NCBI RefSeq assembly: GCF_954871325.1
Contig: NC_088776.1
Location: forward strand, 32,474,508-32,538,507
Length of the DNA: 64,000 bases
Origin: Gordionus sp. m RMFG-2023
Taxonomy: Eukaryota; Nematomorpha; Gordioida; Chordodea; Parachordodidae
Direction: 5' to 3'
Each line of letters starts with the position of its first letter. Positions within the stretch are counted from its first letter, which is position 1. Both the position numbers and the translations under genes were made by a program. Under the pieces are notes generated by a model. It was not told where the DNA came from. It worked only from the letters and a program-made list of their open reading frames with translations, and did not search any database. Shown here one piece after another: positions 47,892 to 59,740 of the stretch.

Positions 47892-48829
47892 CAGAGACCT
47901 GCAGGCTCGACACGGGTACCAGAGCCGGGCCGTATTCTAAATTTTTAAAATATACCCGGGCCGGGCTGGGCCTGAAATTTTTTTTAAAAAAAAACCCGAG
48001 CCGGGCCTGAAAATTTTATAAAAATACCCGGGCCGGGCCGTATTTTTTAAAAAAATTTATACAACATGAATTATTATATTCGTCAATTAGATATGGTTAT
48101 AATAATTATATATAGTTATGATTAATATAATGTTTGGTGAAAGTTAGCACTAGCTAACAATTACATAATAAAATTATAGTTTTCCTGCCATGGAATAAAT
48201 ACGCAAAGATTAAATACATTATTATATAATATACAATGTATGTTATATTTTTTATTAATTAAAATATCATTTTTATTTTTTTTATAAATACATAGTATAT
48301 TCTCAAAATATTATTTACACAAATTTTTTATAGTATCAATTTGTAATATATTAAATATCTGTTTAGAATAAAAAAAAAATATGTGTAGTGTTGTTAAACG
48401 GCTCGTTTTGAGCCGATTTTTAAAAACGGCTAACTCAGTTTTTTATCCAGAAAAATATTATGCAAGCCTGAAAATTTTGCTCATAGAAGGAGCAAAGGTC
48501 TAGACATATAGTATCGAAATTTCGAGGCTTAGTCAATATCTTTTTGGCAAAAAATATTGAGTTAGCCGTTTTTAAAAATCGGTTCAAAACGAGCCGTTTA
48601 ACAACATTAGCGAATATACTTGCTTATTAAATGATAATACTCGCCGAAAGATATGATAAAATACGAAATAGATGAATTTTTTATATATACCAGGTCGAAT
48701 ATAATTTTAACGGGCCCCCAAAAATTTTTTTTTAAATATCCGGGCCGTAAAAAATTTTGAAAAAAAAAAGAAAATTTTTTTTATCTGGGTCGGGCTGGGC
48801 CGTACAAATGGTACCTCTGCAGGTCTCTG
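47892..48829. mobile_element. TIR element, CAGAGACCTGCAGG family, 938 bp
   Basis: Left end CAGAGACCTGCAGGCTCG; the inverted right end begins CAGAGACCTGCAG and GGTACC follows on both sides. Subterminal regions carry repeated CCCGGGCCGGGC motifs. Flanks are (TA)n on both sides, consistent with a TATATATA duplication but not informative. No transposase is present, and the MITE 48386-48609 is inserted inside. Termini and length suggest a non-autonomous hAT. Confidence 0.75.
48386..48609. mobile_element. hAT MITE, TAGTGTTGTTAAACGGCTC family, 224 bp
   Basis: Long TIRs, about 50 bp: TAGTGTTGTTAAACGGCTC, then GTTTTGAGCCGATTTTTAA and AACGGCTAACTCA, mirrored at the right end. Interior CAAGCCTGAAAATTTTG and AAGGTCTAGACAT are shared with 52386-52604. 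The flanks show no clear TSD. Confidence 0.8.
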
Positions 48830-48949
48830 ATATATATATATTAATTAATCTGATGTATTATGGTAGATGTGTGAGAGACCTGATACTAAGAATAAATTTG
48901 AAATTCTAATTATGTTTTCTGATGTTTTTTCCATCGGTTTTAAAATATT

Positions 48950-49137
48950 CGGCCCGGGTATTTTAAAAAAAATGGTTGACATAATATTTTAGTCAAAAAA
49001 ATATTGCCTAAGCGTCGAGATTTCGCTAATAGATTTAAAACTTTGTGTCATATGAGCCAAATCTTTAGGGTTGCATAATATTTTTCTGGATAAAATATAT
49101 AGCCGTTTTTAAAAATCGGCTCAATTGAGCAGTTTAA
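48950..49137. mobile_element. hAT MITE, decayed copy
   Basis: Shares ATATTGCCTAAGCGTCGAGA, ATAATATTTTTCTGGATAAAA and the right TIR (AAAATCGGCTCAATTGAGC, AGTTTAACAAC) with the MITE family. The left TIR is lost. Confidence 0.6.
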
Positions 49138-49223
49138 CAACTGTGCAAATATTTATGGAGGTCAGAATGAATAGTATTTTATGCATATTACAAACAGAAA
49201 AATACTGTTAATATACGAATACC

Positions 49224-50848
49224 GGAAAAAAAACCCTGGAAAAAAACCCCAGGAAAAAAAACCCCCAGGAAAAATAACCCCGAAATTTTTTTTCGAATTT
49301 ACTTAAGATCTAATAATATCGGTATATTTTTATTTGTATTTAATAAGGTATACACAAATTAGTATTTTAGAAAAAAATATTATAAAAATATAATTTAATA
49401 ATAAATTTTTTTAGGCCACAATTCATTACTTAAAGATTACTCATATACCCTCCATAAAAAATGCTTAAACAAGAAAAAATGCTGATGTTCAAATTGGTAC
49501 TGGGAAAAAAAATATCCCAATAAAATAACCCATGTATTACTTATTTTTGCAAAAATTATTTGCTATAGCAATAAAAATATCCATCCTTAATTACTATATT
49601 AAGTAGACTAAATTTGACAAAATTTGCAATAAGATCTGTTTATTTTATTGATAAATCATTATCATGTATATAAATTTAATAATTTAGAATAATAATTATA
49701 TGGGTTGACAGAAGAATATTAAAGGAAATCTCCCTCATAAAATCTGGATGGCTTCGCACCCCATCGTGTATTCCTCGCAAAGTTTCTTTAGCCGAATCTG
49801 GGTATTGTAGCGATTTTGTCTTCGGTGTCCAACTACCTACACCCCATAATTCAAGTTAGGTTTCATCGGCAGCCACCTCGCATTTCATTTTTTTAATCAA
49901 TACCCAGATTGATGGGTGTTTATTCCCAACTAGATTAGAAAACGATGATTCCAACCTTCGCATTGATTAAACGTGCGTTTTTCGTCGGATAGAGTGCTCT
50001 CATTCACGTCCCAAGTTTCTGGAGGAAATCTAGGCCCAATTCGACGTGTCTGGGATTGTGAGCTTCATGTGACCTCCCTCATTAATGTAATTTTTATCGA
50101 AATATTCAAGAATATCCTTACCATTGCTCGGAGTAACCGATCTAAGGAATGCCATTGCATTGCCCATAAATCATAAAGGAACAAATTCTAAGCCATCCAT
50201 CATGCCACAAAAGAAGCTTAGGGCTTCATCGGTTCTGTATTGGCTTTCCAGACCTAGCTTTTAAATTTTTCTATAGGTACTTTGACACAAATGGTAAAAG
50301 CATCCTCTGATTATGATGTGATCCCTTAATTGAAAAAATAATATAAATAATTTAACATATTAATAATCATACCAATGACAGTTTTAACCGCGCTCATATC
50401 AGACTTTTCGAAATCCATGTATATTATAATGGATCAGGAAATAAATCCCGTTCTTGACATTTAGATATTATTACTTCGAATATTTTTTCGTAAGTATTTT
50501 GTGTTTTTTTTGAAGTTTAATAGCTGTTAATGATTGTGGCATTCGCTTATAAAATTATTTATCAATATTAATTATTGCTAGGTTATACTAAAAAAATTAA
50601 GTGAGAATTAAGAAGAAAAAAATTGAGAAAAGATCAGAAAAATAAAGATTAACAATGACTTAAAGCAAAAATGGGAAGAAAAATATAAATTGAGAAAAAA
50701 TTTTTAGAAAAATTGACAAGAAAAAAAAAATAACGATTTTCCTTGTTTTTGAATTTTTTTCCATGGAGTTTTTTTCCGGGGGTTTTTTTCCATGGGGTTT
50801 ATTTTCCGGGGGTTTTTTCCATGGGGTTTTTTCCGGGGCTTTTTTTCC
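49224..50848 (-). mobile_element. MULE with tandem-repeat termini, 1625 bp
   Basis: The left end is a run of GGAAAAAAACCCC units (49224-49280) and the right end (50758-50848) is the inverted equivalent, TTTTTTCCATGGGGTTTT and TTTTTTCCGGGG units. Tandem repeats inside long TIRs are known for Mutator-like elements, and a MULE-type transposase remnant lies between them in minus orientation. A 9-bp TSD could not be confirmed. A lysine/proline-rich 68-codon frame at 50660-50866 is only the translated terminus. Confidence 0.7.
49720..50330 (-). pseudogene. MULE transposase C-terminal remnant
   Basis: The minus strand shows CLLPFVSKYL and KNLKARSGKPIQNR (usually HF.Q..WRKIQ.LGL...Y), then ILEYFDKNYINEGG, RRIRPRFPPETWDVNESTLS and DEKRTFNQCEGWNHRFL, followed in another frame by KHPSIWVLIKKMKCE. 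This is the PPRFP.E.WNV..... RTNN.CEGWNN.F....HPSIW block that follows the catalytic core in animal MULE transposases of the FLYWCH-associated type. The DDE core is not seen. Several stops and shifts. Confidence 0.7.
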
Positions 50849-52385
50849 TATTACCTTAATGAACATGATGATTATTAATATATATTATTAAATAATATAT
50901 TTCGCTATTGTTTATAAAATAGACATTTGAATAAAACATAATAATATCTATATATTGTATTGCTCCATTGTGTTAAGAAGGCAAATTTATGGCAGTGCTG
51001 GATGATATGTTTAATGTTTGGCTAGATGGATTAGGCGTTGTTTCAACATCTATATAAGATAATAAAATTTAAAAATTAAATATCAATATAAAAATATGAA
51101 ACATCATTTTTTAGAAAAAAATAATTATCGATTTATCTAATTCATAATACATAAGTATATTCCACTAATAAACTATAATATAATAATAATAAAAATCTCA
51201 TCCTATAAAAACAAAATTAGGACTGAAGTTCTCCAAAAAAAGAATAATTATATTTTAAAATAGTAATTATTTGTTTTAAAAAATATAATTCCTAATTTTG
51301 CCGTCCATATATTTTTTAAAAATTTTAAGTTCTTGACATAAGGGGAGAAATAACGAATGGTAAAAAAAACATAATTTGTTGAATATTTTTCTCTAGGCTA
51401 TTTCAACCGGATTAGAATTTACATTTTTTGGAAAAAAAGTATTTCATTAAAAAATAATCATTTGTACATGAATATAAGTGTTTTATATTTTCAACAGAAT
51501 CAGAACCATTGATTTCAAGTCCCTACGATTGCGATAGAAAAAAAGGATAAGGAAATGAATGAATCGATAAACTATATTTTAATTTATTTTATTTTGTTAA
51601 ATTCGAATTTTTCTATTAACCAGTTACTTTTATTTTTTTTTGTAATTAATTACAATTATTTTCTCTTTTATGTACAAAAGTAATTGTATTTTAATTATAT
51701 AAGTAATCAATTACTGTCTAATCCTGTTAGACATCTTCAAATTAAAATTAAAAACGAAATTTTATCCCCCAATCTCTTTGCCTGAGATTGTTTATAAAGG
51801 TAACATATTTACCCTTTATTATTATTTAAAAATCGGTTGGGTTATTGAGTTTAATATTAATATCTAAATCAATAATTGATAAGTAAGTGGCTAAAACTAA
51901 AATTTGTTTTTCCGGCTTTTAAAATTTTGCATTTATAAAAATGACGAATGACCTGAAAAAAAATTTTTTTAATAATGAAAAGTTAGGACGTAAAAATTTA
52001 TATTAAGAGTAGAATTCAAAAACAATTAGTACAGTTTTAGAAAAATCCGAATCTGAAAATAATTCACTGTATCAAGATAAAATTCATAATGTTTTAAAGG
52101 ATAGCTTTGCAATATTATCTAAAAATCAATACCAAGTTTTTACCATTTTGCCTGAAAGATAACAGAAAAGTCGAAAATATTAGCAAAAGAAACAGGAATT
52201 CTATCATTACCAAAACACAAAGGAAAACACTGATTAAAGAAGCATTTTATCTCTTTAATAATTTTTTTGTTCCTTTTACCGAACTAAGCAGACTCATGGT
52301 CATTTAAAAAAATTAAGTATGTATTAAAAGGGTAAAGGAACCTGTACTAAAAATTTTTGAAAGAAATATATAATATAGTTAAAGG
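50849..52385. other. A+T-rich, weak coding hints only
   Basis: A short plus-strand frame at 50990-51055 (MAVLDDMFNVWLDGLGVVST) and a peptide after a TTTTCAACAG site near 51500 (SEPLISSPYDCDRKKG) look exon-like but are too short to call. Confidence 0.25.
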
Positions 52386-52604
52386 TAATGTTGTTAAACA
52401 GTTCGTTTTGAGCCAATTTTTAAAAACGGCTAAATCAATCATTTATCCAGCAAAATGTTACGCAAGCCTGAAGATTTTGTTCATAGAAGGAATAAAGGTC
52501 TAGACATGTATTATCGAAATCTCGTTGCTTAGGCAATATTTTTCTGGCTAAAATAGTTAGCCATTTTTAAAAATCGCTACAAAACGAGCCATTTAACAAC
52601 ACTA
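52386..52604. mobile_element. hAT MITE, 219 bp, 7/8 TSD
   Basis: TAATGTTGTTAAACAGTTC at the left and the complement of TAGTGTTGTTAAATGGCTC at the right; interior shared with 48386-48609. Flanks GTTAAAGG (52378-52385) and GTTTAAGG (52605-52612) match at 7 of 8, which places the family in the hAT superfamily. Confidence 0.8.
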
Positions 52605-54313
52605 GTTTAAGGAGCATCATTCCGATAAAAGCATCTCCAAAACTGAAAAAAGGTTATCTATAAGAACTTACTAATATTGATTTTTATTAAAGATATGCAA
52701 ATTGAAACATTTTTAAGAAAATCAAATAATAAATTTTTCTATTCAATTAAAACTTAAAAATAGCATTTTCTATAAATATAATTATCTCAGGTAATATAAG
52801 AAATTAGGCCAAAAAATTTCGTTTTTATTTCAATTGAGAGATATATAATGGTCCAGCAAATTTTTATCTAAATTGAAATAGGTGGTGTGATGGGGATTCA
52901 ATGGCTAAACCTTTAAGATTCATCTTTAAACGAAGAATATCTTATCACCGTTAACATTTAAGGAAGAATAATAAATAAATGGAAACCTATGATATTTTTG
53001 AATGGCATTTCGGTCATTCGATACAGGAAAGAATCTAGTCGTTTCAACGATAAAGCGTTATGCAAAGTTTCCAAAGGTCTGATGTGAGGTACAGCTGGCG
53101 GACCCTCATAGCACACTAATAATTCAGGCATAATAAATTATAATTATTATTGTTAAAATATAAATTCCGTTAGGACTATGCTAGTTTAAAAAGCTAATCG
53201 ATATTAAAAACATCTACGCACCTTTTACAATTTTAAAGTTAAATGAGCAATGAGGACAAATTTGATTCGATAAATTTTAAATAAATTGTAGAAAATTGTA
53301 TACCGTTAGTATTATTCGCTTCAGTTTTATTTTCTAGAGTGTTACAATTAGTAAAACATTTACCAGATATTAGGGCCGTGCTAATTAAACAACTACCAGA
53401 ATCTGTGATTAATTAATGAGCAATGTTCAAATATTATTTTAAGGAACATATATATTATAAATATAATCAAATTAGATATTAGTTATAAATCATTAATTAA
53501 TTTACACACAAAATAAAACATAATTAATATATTCATTCCATAAAATTTACAACACATAACAATGTGAAAATAATTGCATGCGTACAGCAAATTATACTAT
53601 ATAATAAATGTTGTTGTCAATAATAGGTTATAAAAATCGATTGTTGAAACACCCAAATCAAGGTTAATAATTAAAATAGGGAAACTGATAGAAATTATAT
53701 TTAACAAAGATAATATAATGAAAAATAGAATTAAGAAATTGAAAAAATTATTTATATTAAAAAAATATAACATCATTCGTACAAAAATAATTAAATCTAG
53801 AGTACCGATTGGCTCATACGAGATTTTTATTTCATAAAATATCTCAAAAGCCAAGAAATAATTTAAGGTGTAATATGAGAATTAGATTTCAACAAGTTAT
53901 TATAATTTTTTTCAAATGGATATATTGAATAAATATTCAAAATAAGCATTCATATATAGCAAGCGTTTTATAAAAAAATTTTTAAAGAATACAAATGCAT
54001 AATTATTATCTTTTATATTTCACAAAAGCCTAGCAGTTTTTTTTAATTTCAAAATTTGAACTTAAATAATTATTTAATTATAATTAAGGCATACCAGAAA
54101 ATAACGATAAGTTGTTCTACTAAATTTTCGGCCTAGTGCTGAACATTACCTTGGTTGGCATATAATCGTATTAATTTTTCCCGTTAAAGTTAAAATCAGG
54201 TATAAGGAATAAGGGTGCGCTTTCCTGTTTCATCCCCATTTTGGGACCGTTCTTCAAAAAAATCAGACTTTATATTTATTACTGGACATTTTTTAAAAAA
54301 ATTCAATACAAAT
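52605..54313. other. A+T-rich, no gene
   Basis: A somewhat less A+T-rich stretch at 52860-53120 shows no readable frame or repeat structure. Confidence 0.4.
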
Positions 54314-54610
54314 CAGAGATGCACCAATATTTGGTAATGGTAACTTATTTTCAATTTTAACCGATACGTTTGGTTTATACAGAAAATCATAATTAACTTT
54401 CATAAATTAAATTATTTTTTAACCAACATAAGTTATGAATTAATAAAAAAAAATTATATATAAATTTTTAAACCGATAAGAAAGGTGTGCAATACTGTTA
54501 ATGCTACTTTAAAAAAAGAGCGCGCTAGAGTTACAAGTACTTACATCGGTGATAATAATACCGTGATAGTATCGGTATTGGTTAAAAAAAGTGGTATCGG
54601 TGTATCATAA
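54314..54610. mobile_element. hAT-like MITE, CAGAGATGCACC family, 297 bp
   Basis: The left end CAGAGATGCACCAATATTTG and inverted right end TTATGATACACCGATACCAC share GATRCACCRATA. CAGRGATGCACCGATA-type ends are common in animal hATs. A lone end of the same type lies at 56590. TSD not clear. Confidence 0.5.
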
Positions 54611-55155
54611 ATTGATTATTATATCGAAATATTAATAATTCGTCAAGATAATCATTATTTACACTTGTGAGTTGTGATGATAGTATTCATTTGAGTATCT
54701 AAAATGTCTAAGTTTTACTAACAAGAAAACCTACAATAAAACGACTCAAAAATTTCATTATTTGTATATGTTAAGAATAATTGAGCTATTCGTAAAATTC
54801 AGTATTTGTATTCGTATGAATAATAAAATCATCATTCGATTTATCTAATAAATCCAATATTTTTACACACATTTTAATATTTTTTAAGATATAACTATTT
54901 AAAATTGTGCAATTAAGGGAGTTTTCTTAAAGGCCTAAAATAAATTTCTTCAACTATGAATGGAATTTGATTTTTACTCACGAATACGAACGAAAAAATA
55001 AAATATTAACGAATATTTACAATTATTTCTAATAATATGAATATTTTCAAATAATTCGATTGAAAAAAAAGCTTATTATTCAACGAAATTTTTTTTTAAT
55101 TATTCATATGCTTCAAAGAATGGCATAATAGTAAAAATAATAGTGATAACGATAT
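54611..55155. other. A+T-rich spacer with ATTCG motifs
   Basis: TAATTGAGCTATTCGTAAAA (about 54778) recurs as TAATTGTGCTATTCGTAATA at 56470, on the far side of the LINE at 55156-56420, in the same orientation. This hints that the LINE inserted into, or duplicated, an ATTCG-rich repeat. Confidence 0.3.
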
Positions 55156-56420
55156 TTACAAGATGGCGAAAAGAAATGCTAAGAAATTAATAGCGAAGGC
55201 GCAAGAAGAAAAAAGGCAGGAGTTTGCTAAAGAAATGGGAAATGTGGTTGAATGGCAAAAAGGAGGCAAGATGTGGCAGGTGTTAAATGTTTGAAAATAG
55301 GAAAAATAGTGATTGATAGCAATGGTATTAAGAACACCTGGAAGATCTACATGGAAAGACTTTTGAACGAAGAAAATGAATGATAGAAGGTCCAGGGTGT
55401 AAATTTGGGGATGAAATAAAGAGAGCAATGAAAAAGATGAAAAAATGGAAGGCATCAGGTTTAACGATGGTGGTATCAGAGATGTTTAAAGGTTCTGATG
55501 ACTTAGGGATTGAATGATTAATGAATTTAGTAAATCAAATTGTCACAGAAGGAACTATTCCCAAGAAGTATAATTATCCCAGTATACAAGGGAAAAGGTC
55601 ATCCTTTAGATTGCGGGTCTTACAGAGCTATTAAACTCTTGGAACATGCAATGAAGGTATTTGAGAGGGTGTTATAGAAGTGGATAAGGTAACAAACTAA
55701 AATTGATGAAATGCAGTTTGGTTTTACAACGGGGAAAGGCACAACAGATGCAATTTTTGTGGTTAGGCAAATACAGGAGAAGAAACTGTATTATGCGTTT
55801 GTTGACTTGGAGAAAGCATTTGACAGGGTGCCGCGTGAGGTTACTAGATGGGCCTTGAGAAAATCAGGTGTGTAGGAATGGTTAGTTATCGCAGTGATGG
55901 CAATGTATGTGGGAGCACAAACAGCAGTACGGACGGATTGTGATAGTGAAAGCTTTGAAGTGAAGGTAGGACTTCATCAAGGATCCGTGTTGAGTCCATT
56001 ATTATTTATCTTAGTAATGGCAGTGGTGGCTAGAGAAATACGTGAAGGACTTCCTTGGGAGTTATTATATGCAGATGACCTTGTATTAATGGTAAATAGC
56101 GAGGAAGAATTGAGGGATACAATTAGTAAATGGAGGATGGCTATGGAAGCAAAGGGCCTGAAAATGAATATAGCAAAGACAAATGGAGTAGTAATGCGAC
56201 GAAATAGACTAAGATGGTTTGGGCATGTGTATGACAAAAGATCTGGATAAAGTGATGGAAGTAGGAGGATCAAGACCTAGAGGAAGGCCCAAGATGACGT
56301 AGACAAATGTGATAGCGGCGGAGATAAGCATGAATCTTACATCTTACAAATATTGATGCTCAGGACCAGAAATGGAAAAGAAAAATCAGAGGGAAAACTG
56401 GCCTACCTGGGTAAACCTGG
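55156..56420 (+). pseudogene. RTE-like LINE, 5'-truncated, second family
   Basis: Linker DSNGIKNTWKIYMERLLNEE and MKKMKKWKASG precede the RT. Fingers and palm: MQFGFTTGKGTTDAIFVVRQ, YYAFVDLEKAFDRVPREV, then after a TAG at about 55873 MAMYVGAQTAVRTD and KVGLHQGSVLSPLLFILVMA. GLPWELLYADDLVLMVNSEE places the catalytic YADD at 56068-56079. MEAKGLKMNIAKTNGVVM is followed directly by RRNRLRWFGHV. The roughly 100 residues that normally separate these two blocks, which often carry a Cys-rich patch, are deleted. No endonuclease is present. It is a distinct family from 34350-37225. Confidence 0.8.
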
Positions 56421-56782
56421 AAATCGCCATAAAACAGAGAAGATTCATATTCGAATCGAATCGAATCAAATAATTGTGCTATTCGTAATACAAATCGAAC
56501 CAAAAAATAATTTTAAACCTGCCTAATTATCAATTGAAATATAAATTTGATCAAAATTTTTTTAAAATAATCTTAAACACATGTATAATCAGAGATGCAC
56601 CGATATTGAGCATCGGCTGCCTTGATACCATGAGTAAATTATTCACCTGCGCCTACTCTAATGATTAAGTGAAACAAACAGAAAATTTAAAAATAGAAAC
56701 AAGACTATGAGTGATTAAATCATTATATTCACAATTTTGCAAAAAAAGTTTCATATTTATTTTTCGAGGTCGTTCATTTTCC
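56421..56782. other. ATTCG-rich spacer and a lone hAT end
   Basis: GAATCGAATCGAATCAAATA (about 56454) is a short simple repeat. CAGAGATGCACCGATATTG at 56590 is a left hAT terminus of the 54314 type without a right partner. Confidence 0.4.
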
Positions 56783-57114
56783 TTAAAATTGATTCAAAAG
56801 TCCATGGAAGGTAGGCATATTCAAAATCAAATCTAATAGTGCATTAATTGTATTCGCTCCGTTTAAACTAAGGGTGATATCATGTGAAGACCACGTACTA
56901 GATATTTTTTTTGGAAGAAAATTGATAGACCGACCCTTTTCAATTTTGATAAAATTAGTAGGCCTGCTTGATATATGTTCTAGTTATATCAAAAATGAAT
57001 TTTAGCTCATTAACAATCATATTACCTGATAAAATGTGGATAGGTACAAAAATAGGCAACTTTGATATATATCAATTTCGTGTTTACGGTTTCAACCAAG
57101 GAAATGTTTAGCAT
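56783..57114 (-). CDS. Candidate small two-exon ORF, 90 residues, unidentified
   Basis: Exon 1 runs from ATG 57114 to 57026 (29 codons plus AG) and meets the donor CAG/GTAATA. A 59-bp intron ends ATATCAAG (56967). Exon 2 (56966-56783) continues in frame: RPTNFIKIEKGRSINFLPKK, then ISSTWSSHDITLSLNGANTI and a stop. Unspliced, exon 1 reads into a stop at once, so the join is needed. The second exon is protein-like (Gly, Ser, His, Trp, Arg). It lies 82 bp beyond the stop of the gene at 57196-59601 on the same strand, so it could be an alternative 3' exon set or untranslated DNA. No family recognised. Confidence 0.3.
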
Positions 57115-57195
57115 TAGCCAAATTTTTGATAGTTACTATTAGAGGGATTTATAACTCTCTAAAAAGTAAATTAAATAGCATATTATAAGTTTTTT

Positions 57196-59601
57196 TTATG
57201 TTTCGATTCGACTTGATTTATGATATGGTGTTCCGATTAAACCAGTAGAATGTCTAGAGATAGGTTTACTAGTATAGGTAGATTCTGTTTAGAAATTTGT
57301 TTTTTTATCAAATAATATATTATTAATTGGTTAAAACTAAAATAATAAAATAACTAATTTAGATTTTAAAAAATGATTATTTACATAAAATATATTTGGA
57401 ATAATTTATTAATTAGCTAAAAAGACCGTAACAGAAAAACAAAAAAATTAATTAATGCAGGAAAGAAAGCAGTTTGGGAATCGGAAGGTAGCAAATTTTC
57501 CAGAAAAAGAGTTATTAGTAATAAGTCCACCAAATGATAAAAATATTTTGTGAAGGATAATAATAATTTTAACAGGCTTGTTGCCATTATTACTAATATT
57601 TAGGAACTATTAATTTGCTAAAGGAAAAGAGGGAAATAAATATTCATAATCAAATTAAAGAAATCAAATTGTATATCAATTTTTGCAACTAAAAAAAATA
57701 ATAGTTTTGAAGTTCCAAATCAGTTGTAAAGTTGCAATTAAAAGATTGTGGAAATTAGGGTTTGGCAAAATCGTAATTTTTTTATAAAAAATCAATTTAT
57801 TTAATTAAATCATGATAAATATGCATTCATTTTATTCCAAACGTGTTTCCTTATTTAATTTGAATAAAATCAATAGTAATAAAAATATTTTATCACGTGT
57901 TATAAATATTTAATTTTTCCAATTAATAATTTAATACATTCTGTGAGTATAATTATTAATTAAATTTAATGTTAACTATATTTGCTTATTTAATTAATAT
58001 TTTTATATAGATGAATTAAAATGTATTTGAATTAATCTTAGTATCAACAAAATATTGAATCAAAATTAATTAAACAAGAAAAAATAATTATAGTGATTTT
58101 TTATATCTAATTTATGAATTAACACACCACAATATTATTACATAAATATTTGTTGAGGTATTGATAACCTAACATATTTTAAATATAAAGACATTAAATA
58201 TTTCATTTTGAACATATTGGATTGATATTTAATCTATGGTTTCGATATTTTACCCAGAAAAATATTGCCTACACCTCGAGATTTCATTAATAGATGTAAA
58301 AACATTTGGGTCATCTATGCGCACAACCTTCAGGCTTTCATAATATTTTTCCAGTTAAAATATTGAGCTGTTTTTAAAAATCGGCTCAAATCGAGCTGTT
58401 TAATAACATTACCGTTAATAGATGTATTACATGTATGGATAGGTAAATTAACAATTAATGTTGACTTTTGAATTTAATGCAAATTGATTATTTTGAAAAA
58501 TTATATATATAGTTAAATAATTTACAAATAACGTGACAAATTTGTTCAATTTTAATTTTATTTAGCAATTAATTAAAATTTATATGCCAAATATAGTATA
58601 ATAAGGTAAAATAGAAGCAAAAACGAAAATTGATTTCATAATTTTCATTCAAAAAAATCATTTATTTAATCTTGCCAGCACCAATGGAATTAATTTTAAT
58701 AAAGAACCTAAAATATATTCAAAAAATTAATAACATAATGCTATTTTTGTAGTGATTGAAAATTTTATGTAAATATTTTTGTTCCCGTAAGATTAAAATT
58801 AATAATGTCAATTGCAAATCTTGACTACTTTTAAATTATTGGAACTGATTTTGGAATAATAAGACAGAAAAAGGTAGATTTACAACTGTGCATAAGAAAC
58901 TTTTTTTTATAGAAAATTATAAAAAAATTGTGTTCTTATTTAAAAATTTTATTAACTTAATTAAACAATTCTTTCTTTTTCCAGCCCCCCCCCCCCATTT
59001 TTTTATTCTGTTGATTTGCAGACTTTCATTCTTATAAAGTATATTTTTTTAATGATTGTTATTTCTTCTTAATAGATTAGAAATGCATAACAAGTATATA
59101 TATATTACTTGATGCAAATGGTGACAACTTATTTTCAATAAGACTGTATCTATGATCGCATCCGGCATCGATGGGCAAAAATTTCATATTTGGTACTTGC
59201 TTCCTGACCTTATCATTACTTCTATCAACCTCAGGTTCAATATTTTCGGAAGCGGAAGAATTCAATTCTTTACAAATACTATTTTTGGCTGAATTAACAA
59301 TTTTGTCAACGATCTCTAAAATAGGAACGGTATTGACACTGAGAGAGTGAAAAAAGTCTGGTTCATCTTTATTTATAATTTTATCGGCTTGCGTTGAAGG
59401 AGAGACTTGAACTATTTGACCATTGCTAGAAGTGGTTGAACGTTTGCATAAATTATCGGATACATTGCCCGTTTCAACGCTTATTTCAAGAGGTGTGGGC
59501 GACCTGTCACTATTGTTCGAATTAATAAAGGTATCATTCACATTTTCAGGGTTTTGATCAATTTGATCTTGTTTGTGGATATGAGTGTGGGGATCGATCA
59601 T
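57196..59601 (-). CDS. Two-exon gene, Ser/Asn-rich hydrophilic protein of about 193 residues
   Basis: Exon 1 (59601-59109) is an uninterrupted 164-codon frame opening MIDPHTHIHKQDQIDQNPEN. It is Ser/Asn/Asp-rich, acidic, without membrane segments, far longer than chance and with ordinary codon variety. Reading on gives ten more codons to a stop at 59077, but CAA/GTAATA at 59108 is a good donor. A matching acceptor TTTCTAAACAG at 57285 opens exon 2 (57284-57196) in the correct phase, giving STYTSKPISRHSTGLIGTPY and a stop, with the same Ser/Thr-rich character. The intron of about 1.8 kb contains a hAT MITE (58238-58410). AAATTT before the ATG follows a TTTAAACAG acceptor-like site, so an upstream exon is possible. 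Likely intrinsically disordered; function unknown. Confidence 0.6.
58238..58410. mobile_element. hAT MITE, 5'-decayed copy, inside an intron
   Basis: ATATTGCCTACACCTCGAGA, CAGGCTTTCATAATATTTTT and the right TIR TTTTTAAAAATCGGCTCAAA, TCGAGCTGTTTAATAACATTA match the family at 48386 and 52386. The left TIR is lost. Confidence 0.65.
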
Positions 59602-59740
59602 AAATTTCTGTTTAAATTGAATTTTTATTTTAATGTAAATAAATCAAATGTAGAATTAAAAATATTTTGCCATTAAATCTGATTGCGATAAGTTAAATTT
59701 ATTAAAAAAGAAAAAGATGTTTTTTTTTAAAAATATAAAA

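Noticed and set aside
50660-50866. Lys/Pro-rich 68-codon frame
   Set aside because: Translation of the MULE terminal repeats.
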